A stretch of DNA of 64,000 nucleotides, taken from contig WMKK01000004.1 of NCBI GenBank assembly GCA_012295225.1, positions 423,669 through 487,668 on the forward strand. Direction: 5' to 3'. Shown piece after piece: positions 29,937 to 38,083 of this stretch. Under the pieces are notes generated by a model that was not told the DNA's origin, searched no databases, and was given only the letters and a program-made list of their open reading frames with translations. This DNA is from Ostreococcus mediterraneus (lineage: Eukaryota > Chlorophyta > Mamiellophyceae > Mamiellales > Bathycoccaceae). Every line of letters starts with the position of its first letter. Position 1 is the first letter of the stretch. Position numbers and translations under genes: made by a program.

Positions 29937-31562
29937 CTATGCGTCTTTAGAAGACATGTTCAAACTTATGTCCCAACGATCGCTTGGCGCTGAAGTGGAA
30001 AGAAATTTAACGAAGTCATATCCACCACCAGCGCAATCGATTATCGACAATGTATTAAAAGAAGGATCGACCGACAGCACACTTGCATCATCTTCTGCCT
30101 CATAAACCTCCGCCACTGCTGCGTTCCGTTCCTCGCACGGTGTCATGTGGCACGTGTACCCACCAACGTCACCACTCGACCAAAGATGTTTACTTGCAAT
30201 GTCGAAATCATCAACGAAACAAAGTGTCAAGGAAATTTGGTTATCGTAGTGACGCGAGTATGGAAGGGCAACAGTGTAGTCTAATCCAGAACGGAAGCGC
30301 CTTATGGTCCCCTCTCCAAGACCAACTTGTCTTGTAACAACTTTCGTGAGCCAGTGACCAAAGGCTTTTGATTTGAAGAGATATTCGCTAATTTTCGTTA
30401 GATAATTTCCAAGGTCCGCACTTTCGCCTTGTGTATTAGTATCCGAGGAACCTTGAAAACGAAAGAACCTGCGCACGTGCGGAGGTCCGCATAGAACCCA
30501 ACCAGCATCGAAACCATCTGAGTGATTGTGCCTCAGAGATGCACGCTTCTGTCTTTCTGATAAAATTGCTGATTTGATCGCATGCACCACGTCATCTTTC
30601 AAGAAACTGTGCAGTATCATACTCCGTTGTTGTCTAAACCGTTCTTCAAGCTGTATCATCCCCTCACTAGAAAGGTACTCGTGATTGATCCAGGCTTCAA
30701 GATACTTTCTATCGTCCGGTGAATATCCAAGTTGATGGAATTGAGACACTTGCCGTGATGGCGCTACTAGTCGTGGATGGTCATTCTGATGGACTTGCTC
30801 CGTTAGCACAAGGTCACGCTGGAACAATGTAGTCGCACTCGCGTGTTCCACTTTTGAGATACTTGGGTCCGCAAGATGGTACCAGCCAGAGATTGAAATT
30901 CTAGACTTATGCTTTGCGTAAACTTCTTGCACGGAATGAAAACTCCTACCGGGTTCAACCCGAAATAACAGCATCGAATTCCACTGTGGTAAGACTGCGC
31001 CACTAGGGACTGTTGCCGGCACATTTGGGTATTTTGTTGTACTGTACAACTCCAACGCCCCACCGTCGCTGAGCTTCCAACTTTCACACGGATCCGAAAG
31101 GTAAATTATGTACGATATACATCGACTACCTATGACATCGTCATGACAAAGTAAATGACCACCCTGTGGATACACATTGCACGAGCAGTCCACTCTTGAG
31201 GCAAGGGGCGGGCAGTTAGTGACTTTTTGTATAAAGTCACGAAACTTTTCACTGTACAAGCTATCTCTCAAAATCAACAGGTCATGACATGCATCTCGAT
31301 ACTCATCGCTATCAATACTAGCAAGATCGGTGGACTGTAGAACTTTAAACAAGTCGGTTTCCTTAAAACTCAGCGTCAGATGGCTCTCAAGTTGCTCCAA
31401 AACGTTGATAAGTTTGTGTTCGTGACAAACTGGAGTTATGCTTGTGTGTGGATATGGAAGAGCGCTGGCGTATTCTTGGGCGAGTCTGCTCACGACTTGC
31501 GCGTCATACAGATTTTCAAGAAAAATCTGCTCCGAACAAGCACGTGTCTTTCTTTTGCCCAT
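29937..31562 (-). CDS. OGFOD1: OGFOD1/Tpa1-type prolyl hydroxylase
   Basis: A 2-oxoglutarate/Fe(II) dioxygenase of the Tpa1/OGFOD1 family, which hydroxylates a proline of ribosomal protein uS12 and affects translation fidelity. The frame is open from a TTG at 31730, but the first ATG is at 31562, giving MGKRKTRACSEQ and 541 aa, close to human OGFOD1. The N-terminal catalytic half has the HxD pair in GGHLLCHDDVIGSR and the distal His in SFHSVQEV with Arg in SRISISGWYH. The C-terminal half (from ~residue 290) is the second, non-catalytic double-stranded beta-helix typical of this family. No introns. Confidence 0.88.
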   Translation of the reverse strand: MGKRKTRACSEQIFLENLYDAQVVSRLAQEYASALPYPHTSITPVCHEHKLINVLEQLESHLTLSFKETDLFKVLQSTDLASIDSDEYRDACHDLLILRDSLYSEKFRDFIQKVTNCPPLASRVDCSCNVYPQGGHLLCHDDVIGSRCISYIIYLSDPCESWKLSDGGALELYSTTKYPNVPATVPSGAVLPQWNSMLLFRVEPGRSFHSVQEVYAKHKSRISISGWYHLADPSISKVEHASATTLFQRDLVLTEQVHQNDHPRLVAPSRQVSQFHQLGYSPDDRKYLEAWINHEYLSSEGMIQLEERFRQQRSMILHSFLKDDVVHAIKSAILSERQKRASLRHNHSDGFDAGWVLCGPPHVRRFFRFQGSSDTNTQGESADLGNYLTKISEYLFKSKAFGHWLTKVVTRQVGLGEGTIRRFRSGLDYTVALPYSRHYDNQISLTLCFVDDFDIASKHLWSSGDVGGYTCHMTPCEERNAAVAEVYEAEDDASVLSVDPSFNTLSIIDCAGGGYDFVKFLSTSAPSDRWDISLNMSSKDA

Positions 31563-31774
31563 GTACTCGACAAACGGGGGGGCGTGTTTTCGACCTCGTT
31601 TCGGTCCAACGTAACTCTCACAGTACGATTTGACGTTGAGCACCCGCCGTCCAGCGGATCGGCGCCGCACGTTCGTGTGAATTCCGCGATTAAAAACGCG
31701 AGTCTGTACTGGCGCGGTGGGTTCAGGCAAGCAAAATAGCCAGATTTATGCTTGAATAATAAAACGTCAGATTG

Positions 31775-31854
31775 TGACACCGGTGGGATTTGAACCCACG
31801 CCCTTGCGGACCAGGACCTGAACCTGGCGCCTTAGACCACTCGGCCACAGTGTC
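31775..31854 (-). tRNA. trnL-CAG: tRNA-Leu (CAG)
   Basis: An 80-nt cloverleaf on the minus strand. The acceptor stem GACACTG pairs with CGGTGTC plus discriminator A, the D arm is GCCGAGTGGTCTAAGGC, the anticodon arm CCAGG-TTCAGGT-CCTGG has anticodon CAG, there is an extended variable arm, and the T arm is GTGGG-TTCAAAT-CCCAC. The long variable arm supports leucine. No intron is seen. It sits at the change from AT-rich to GC-rich sequence. Confidence 0.95.
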
Positions 31855-31958
31855 GGACGCCTCAAAGTATGCGAACGACGGTATATGTAACAAGAAGGCA
31901 GATTTTTGAAAGGCACACAATTCGACGAGTTGAACTCGTCCTCAGTCGGGTCACGACG

Positions 31959-32984
31959 ATGCGTCGAGCGACGCCGGCGTCGACGCGGGCGTCGACGCCC
32001 CCGCGACCGCCGCCGCGCCGATCCTCGCCGAGACCGACGCGCGCGCGCGCCTCGACGACGACGACGACGACGACGACGCCGATGGGCGTGGCGATCAAGG
32101 TGGCGCGCACGCCCGAGGATGTGCGCGCGAGCGCGCAGACGTGTGCGAACGCGTTCGCGTACGAACAGAGGGATGAACGCGCGGCGGCGGGTTCGGGTTC
32201 GGTTTCGGGTTCGGGTTCACGGGCGTCGGGTTCGCGGGCGTCGAACGGGGAGGCGGCGGGCGATTGGCTGAGGGAATCCGAGTTTACGCGGCGCGCGACG
32301 GCGATGCTCGACGCGAGGTACGCGGCGGCGATCGCGCGGGAGTTGGAACAGATGGTATCGCATCACGCGGCGATGCGGGAGGTGGCGAAGGCGACGGCGC
32401 GGGATGGGCGGACGGAGGCGGGGGCGCGCGCGCGCGCGGTGCGGAGCGCGCGGAGCGTGACGATGCTCGCGCGGTTCGCGTCGACGGCGCAGGCGCAGGC
32501 GCAGGCGCAGATGCAGGCGCAGGCGCAGGCGCAAGCGCAGGCGTCGTCGGGAGTAGATGACTCAGCGGCGCTGCCGACGTGGGTTGGAAGCGCGAGCTTA
32601 CGCGTGTGCGCGCCCGAAGCGCTTTTCCCCGAACCGTTCCCGACGACGAAACGCGTCGTACCGTACGTCTCAAACGTCGCCGTGGACGTCCGCGCTCGAG
32701 GTGCAGGCGTCGCCAGTGCTTTATTAGTCAAGTGCGAACGCGCGACGCGCATGTGGGGATATCCTGAATTATACCTCCACGTCGACGTAGGCAACGCGCG
32801 GACGCGCGAAATGTATGAACGGCGCGGGTACAAGGCGTGCGGCGAGGATCCCTGGTGGTGGGGGCTCGGTGGTGTCTTGGGCGCCAGGCGCGTGTTATTG
32901 AAAAAGAACGTCTCGAAACCGCCGCGAGAGACGCCGGCAATGGATGTACCAACCGTCGACGCGTCGTCTGGCGCCGTCGACTGA
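31959..32984 (+). CDS. GNAT-family N-acetyltransferase, probably plastid
   Basis: A 341-aa protein. The chosen ATG at 31959 begins a basic, Thr/Pro-rich presequence; the frame is also open from an ATG at 31869, only 15 bases from the tRNA. The C-terminal ~110 residues are a GNAT fold: VVPYVSNVAVDVRARGAGVASALL contains the acetyl-CoA-binding R/QxxGxG/A motif, and LYLHVDVGNARTREMYERRGY is the typical last half. A low-complexity insert of alternating Gln/Ala (32489-32538) lies in the middle. It is similar in kind to the plastid GNATs of plants; the substrate is unknown. It is the first gene of the GC-rich half. Confidence 0.8.
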   Translation: MRRATPASTRASTPPRPPPRRSSPRPTRARASTTTTTTTTPMGVAIKVARTPEDVRASAQTCANAFAYEQRDERAAAGSGSVSGSGSRASGSRASNGEAAGDWLRESEFTRRATAMLDARYAAAIARELEQMVSHHAAMREVAKATARDGRTEAGARARAVRSARSVTMLARFASTAQAQAQAQMQAQAQAQAQASSGVDDSAALPTWVGSASLRVCAPEALFPEPFPTTKRVVPYVSNVAVDVRARGAGVASALLVKCERATRMWGYPELYLHVDVGNARTREMYERRGYKACGEDPWWWGLGGVLGARRVLLKKNVSKPPRETPAMDVPTVDASSGAVD

Positions 32985-33226
32985 CGCCCGACGCGCGCAT
33001 CCGCGTCCTCGCGCCGTCGCCCCACCGCCAGCATAGCATCCATCACACCACACCCTCGATTCATACGTGTATTATTATTATTATATTCCATAGCATCGTC
33101 GTACCCTCGAACGCGCGCGTACGCGTGACTACCAATCCATACGGCCGCGTCGTCTCGGCTGTCTTTTTTTTTTGTTTCAAACGTTGGTGACGACTGAAGC
33201 CTCCTCACTTCGCCGCGCGCACGCTC

Positions 33227-33295
33227 ATGGGCGTCTTCTCGCGATCGAGCAAAACGTCGTCGAAACGCGCGTCGACGTCGACGACGTCCCCGCCC

Positions 33296-33345
<50 letters not shown>

Positions 33346-34448
33346 TGCCGCCGTCGACGCCGTCGAAACGGTGTCGATTGCAGCGCCCATGGATGCGATA
33401 TCTCGCGCGTTAGACACGGCTGCGCCGGCGATCATGGCGGCGAGTAAGCTCGCAGCGGCGAGTGAACCTCTGGCGCACGCGACGGTTGATTTTGCAAAGA
33501 CGTTCTGGGCGCGTTTGGCGCCGTATCATCCGCATGAGTTTGGTCCCGCCGTCGTCGGTGCGTATAGAGAGCGGCGTCGGCGCGCGCTGTTCGCGAGTCG
33601 CGTGTTGATTTGGATGAACTCGCGGTGTACTGACGGTGTGTGTGGCGTGCGATGACGTAGGTTTTATGTTGTGCTTTTTTGGTGGGTATTTCGCGACGCT
33701 CACGGCGGCGGTGGAGGCGTATAGGATTACGGGATGGGAACGAACGCGAGACGCGCTGTGCGTCATCGCGCGCAACGTCGAAGCCGCGCAACGAGCAAAC
33801 ATGAAGGATGATGAATTGGATGAAGATGGCAACGGGATACCGGATACGCAAGAAATTTCGCGACGCGAGCTCGTGGTTCGTAAGATTGGCGTCGTGGCCA
33901 AAGCGATCAATCCGGATCAAATGACTGAGGCGTTGGACGCGGTGTACATGGGCTTTGTCGCCGTCGTGGCGACGTTACGCGTGCACTTTGCGGCGTGCGT
34001 GTCTTTGGGGTGCGCCGTGGGTGACATCACCTATAATGTCGTCGATCAGAATTTAACTCCAGTGATTATGATGAGCACGCCTAAGGAGTATCAAAAGTGG
34101 GTCGAGCCCGGTACGAGGTACGCGTGCAACATCGTCGGCGTCGTCGCGGCGTGGATGGTGCAACAAGCCATCACGGCGTGGCACAGCGCCACCAGGGGCG
34201 CGCAGTTAGCCGCGCGAGGCACATTGACGTACTTGGTGCGTCATAAATACCTCAACGCAAATGTCATCGATGAAAAGGGGAGCTTTTTCAATGCCGCGGT
34301 GTTCGCGCTCGCCGCGTGCGGCTTTTGGTCGCAAGTGCGACACAACTTTCGCTTACCGTTCCCTTTGAACATTCTCTTCTTCCCCATTCGTGTTCTGGAG
34401 TTTATGCTGCGCGTCACCATCGGCGCAATGTCCACGACGAAAGTATAA
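33227..34448 (+). CDS. Conserved-looking multi-pass membrane protein, unknown (2 exons)
   Basis: I do not recognise this family. Exon 1 (33227-33557) and exon 2 (33661-34448) are joined over a 103-nt GTGCGT...GTAG intron and give 372 aa in frame; the join restores PAVVG-FMLCFFGGYF at a membrane segment. The N-terminus is low complexity with a run of Ala-Pro repeats. The remainder has several hydrophobic helices. The loop DELDEDGNGIPDTQE resembles a calcium-binding EF-hand or thrombospondin-3-like loop. The C-terminus is a hydrophobic hairpin. Organelle membrane location is a guess. Confidence 0.75.
33286..33347. repeat. CGCGCC hexanucleotide repeat in coding sequence
   Basis: Near-perfect tandem repeat (unit CCCGCG) encoding the Ala-Pro run of the membrane protein. 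Likely length-variable between strains. Confidence 0.85.
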
Positions 34449-34613
34449 CGCAAGGAAACCACTCGAAATGATGATGATACACATCGGCTTTAATGTAAAA
34501 CTGAAACGACGCTCGCGCCTCACTCCTCGCCGCGGACGGTTGAGTTTTCAACCGTTTCCATTCGTCCTCCCTTTGCGCGTGTGCGCGTGCACGAGTAGTG
34601 ATACACACACGCG

Positions 34614-35828
34614 ATGCTCCTCGCGCGCATCGCCGCGATTACCGCACCGACGTCCCGCCGTCGCGAGCCGCCGCCGTCGCGTTGCTTGGCTCGCGTCGGT
34701 GTCCTAGCGCCGTCGCGCCCGTCGCGCTCGCTCGTCGTCGCCGCGAGCGATGCGCGCACCGGTGATGATTCGTCCTCTTGGCTGACGGATATGATTGCCG
34801 ATGCGATCGAGGAGGAATCGCGCGCGGCGAGACGCGCGGATGACGGAACCCTTTGCGAGCCGACGGCTGCGCTTGACGACGTCGACGACGACGACGCTGT
34901 GCGCGCGTACGCCGCCACCGAAGCGCACGCAGGCGAGGATGACGATGATATCGATGCGTACACGTCGCCGTACGCGCACGGTGACGTGGATGAGTGCGTT
35001 GAGGGCGCGTTCGTGGGCGCGGAGACGTCGTCGACGCCCGTCGTCGGAGCCGCCGCGGTTATTATAATCGGATTTCGCCCCGAAGAGTGGCCGCGCGTGC
35101 GCGTGTTAGTGGATGAATTAGGTGGATACGATGTTCCTGTCATTCCGGCGCGCGCCGAGCACGCGTTTGCGACGTTAGAGGAGGTGGCTGCCGAACGCGA
35201 GCCTGACTGGGAGGCGCCGAGAGGCGTCGGCGAGGGCGCAAGCCGAGGCGGTGGATTTGGCGCCCAGCGCGCTGTGGCGTTCAGTGGATTAGATTTAGGC
35301 GAAGTCGCCGTACTCGTGAGTGCGTTGGAAAGCCAAGGCTTACCAAGGCTGGCGGTGATTATTACGAATGAGGATAATTTGAGAAAACCGCTTGGCGAGG
35401 CGTTAGCCGTCGCGTTGAAAAATGCTCGACGGGACGCGAGACGACGTCGCAGCGGTAGCGCGTCCAGTGCGTCTGTACGTGAAAGAACAGATTCCACACG
35501 CGCGGTGACGTCGACGCCATCGAATCCGCCCGCTGTAGAGCATCACCGAGAAGAAGTCATTCCAGAACTCCTCGAGCCGACGTCGGGCGCCGGCGAACGC
35601 TCGGGCGCGCCGCCCATCGAAGCGCACAGCGCGCTTCACGACGTCGAACAACGCGCCGCCGCCGCCGAAGTCGATGACAACAATCGTCAACGCGAACGCG
35701 ACGGCGATGAGCGCAACGGAATCATGACCAAGCGCGCGTTGAAAGAGCTCGCCGACAGACGCGGATTATCATACGAAGCGCTCCTCAAACAAGCACGCGA
35801 AGCCGGCGCATCGCTTCCAGACTTTTAG
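34614..35828 (+). CDS. DUF3783-like plastid protein
   Basis: A 404-aa product starting at the ATG at 34614. The first ~48 residues are an Arg/Ser/Ala-rich transit peptide ending near LVVAAS. An acidic region follows (several Asp/Glu runs, residues 50-130), then a globular domain of about 130 residues: VIIIGFRPEEWPRVRVLVDELGGYDVPVIPA and AVAFSGLDLGEVAVLVSALESQGLPRLAVII. This resembles the DUF3783 domain found in plastid proteins of plants; function unknown. The last 45 residues (TKRALKELADRRGLSYEALLKQA) form a SAP- or HTH-like helical motif. Intronless. Confidence 0.7.
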   Translation: MLLARIAAITAPTSRRREPPPSRCLARVGVLAPSRPSRSLVVAASDARTGDDSSSWLTDMIADAIEEESRAARRADDGTLCEPTAALDDVDDDDAVRAYAATEAHAGEDDDDIDAYTSPYAHGDVDECVEGAFVGAETSSTPVVGAAAVIIIGFRPEEWPRVRVLVDELGGYDVPVIPARAEHAFATLEEVAAEREPDWEAPRGVGEGASRGGGFGAQRAVAFSGLDLGEVAVLVSALESQGLPRLAVIITNEDNLRKPLGEALAVALKNARRDARRRRSGSASSASVRERTDSTRAVTSTPSNPPAVEHHREEVIPELLEPTSGAGERSGAPPIEAHSALHDVEQRAAAAEVDDNNRQRERDGDERNGIMTKRALKELADRRGLSYEALLKQAREAGASLPDF

Positions 35829-36031
35829 ACCACGCGCCTCCCGGTGCGCGAACACACGACTACTATACCATCATATATACCTTGTAATCCTGTATTCTTT
35901 TTGCTCGACGTGTGCGATATTCAACGTATTAACGCGTCGTCGATGCGAACCGTAACCGTATTCAGTGCCCCGCACTTTGCGACGCCCTCGACGCCCTCGA
36001 CGCGAGACCGCGCGCGTTAAATACAACCATC

Positions 36032-38021
36032 ATGCGCCGGCGCATCACGTCCGCGCTCGCGCGCTCGACGACGCGCGCGGTGACGACGACGACGGCGGCG
36101 TCAACGACTCGGGCTCCGGTTTCGGTGCGTGCCTCGTCGCGTGGATTAATCGTCGCGTGCGCGCATCCCTGACGTCGGCGACGACGCGTGACGCGCGCGG
36201 TGTGCGTCGCGGCCGCGTACGCGCGCGTTCGATGCGTGCGCGGGGCGCGTGCGCGCTCGGGCACGCGCACGCGCGGGTGGATTGTGTGACAATTGGGCGA
36301 TCGTTTGAATTGCACGACGGTCGCGACGTCGACGCGTTTCGGTTGACTATCGCATCGACGGGCGCCTGGTTCGCACGCCGTGCGCGCGTAAGGGTTAATG
36401 TTCGTGAATTGCGCGCGTGTGATGCCGCGAGACTGACAACAATGACGCTGGCGTGTGTTTTATTTCGCATTCGTAGACGACGGGCGCGATTGCATTCACG
36501 AGCGCGACGCGGCGCGCGCGCGCGAATGATGCGGTATCCGCGGTGTCAGCCTTGCGCGTGCGCGCGCATCATGTGAGATTATTCACGTCCTCGTCGCCGT
36601 CGTCGGCGGCGGCGAACGCGGCAGCTGGGAAAGAGTCTTCGGTGGAGGTGCCTTCGATGGGCGACAGCATCACCGAAGGCTCCGTCGCGCGCGTGCTCAA
36701 AGCCGTCGGGGATGAGGTAGAAACGGACGAGGTGGTGGCGCAGATAGAAACGGACAAGGTGACGATCGACGTGCGTGCGCCGAGTGCGGGCACGGTGACG
36801 CGCGTGGATGCTAAAGAGGGTGATAGCGTCGTCGTGGGTCAAGTGGTTATGGCGTTTGCGCCGAGCGCGGGTGGCGGGAAGAAGTCAAAGGCAGCGGCGA
36901 GCGCGGCGGCTCCAGCAGCGGCGGCGAGTGGAGAACCCGTAAATGTGGACGTGCCTTCGATGGGTGATAGCATCACCGAAGGTACCATCGCTGCGGTGCT
37001 CGTGAAATCTGGACAAACCGTCGCCGTGGACGAAGTCATCGCGCAAATCGAAACAGACAAGGTGACGATTGACGTGCGCGCGTCGACGAGCGGGACAGTG
37101 GGCGAAATTTTTGCCAAGGAGGGTGAAACCGTAACTGTAGGACAAAAAGTGGCGACGCTGATCCCCGGAGCGGGACCTGCAAAGAAGGCGGCGGCGGCGC
37201 CGACGACTCCGGCGCCGAGCGCTCCCGCGGCGGCGGCGGCTCCCGCGGCGGCAAAACCAGCAGCATCGTCACCGAAACCTGCTGCTGCTACTACTACTAC
37301 TACTACTGCGGCATCTCGTACGGAAACGCGCGTACCGATGTCGCGCTTGCGATTGCGCGTCGCCGAACGCTTGAAGAGCTCTCAAAACACGTACGCGATG
37401 CTCACGACGTTTAACGAAATCGACATGACAAACTTGATGCACATGCGCGCAGAGTACAAGGACGCGTTCTTAGAAAAGCATGGCGTCAAGTTGGGTTTTA
37501 TGAGTACTTTTGTAAAGGCGGCGGCGAAAGCGTTGCAGCAAGAGCCATCGGTGAACGCCATTATCGATGGCGATGAAATCGTGTACAGAAACTACGTCGA
37601 CATCTCCGTGGCGGTTAGCGCGCCCAAAGGTCTCGTTGTTCCCGTCTTGCGTAGTACGGAAAGAATGAATTTCGCGGACGTTGAAGGTTCTATTGCGGCA
37701 TACGGAAAGAAGGCGCGTGACGGCACTCTTTCAATTGACGAAATGGCGGGCGGAACGTTTACTATTTCCAACGGCGGCGTGTTTGGGTCGCTCACCGGAA
37801 CACCAATTATTAACCCACCCCAAAGTGCCATCTTGGGTATGCACTCCATCGTATGGCGCCCAGTGTGCGTCGGCGCCGACCATGCCATCGTGGCGCGACC
37901 GATGATGAATGTGGCGTTGACGTATGACCATCGTCTCGTCGACGGTCGCGAAGCCGTAACGTTTTTAAAATCAATCAAAGAATCCGTGGAAGACCCGCGA
38001 CGGTTGATGCTGGATGTATAA
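36032..38021 (+). CDS. 2-oxoglutarate dehydrogenase E2, two lipoyl domains
   Basis: Dihydrolipoyl succinyltransferase of the mitochondrial 2-oxoglutarate dehydrogenase complex. The main exon (36550-38021) has no suitable ATG near its start. A first exon 36032-36128 encoding an Arg/Thr-rich presequence joins in frame across a 421-nt intron (36129-36549), giving 522 aa. There are two lipoyl domains, each with VPSMGDSITEG and lipoylation site ETDKVTIDV, joined by Ala/Pro-rich linkers. The acyltransferase domain ends with TYDHRLVDGREAV, holding the catalytic His and Asp. No peripheral subunit-binding domain is evident. Two lipoyl domains are unusual for this enzyme, which commonly has one. The exact donor site is inferred from phase. 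Confidence 0.88.
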
Positions 38022-38083
38022 TTCCATCACATTCTACTACTTACTACCTACAATTTCCTGTAATGCTATAATCATAATCTCTT

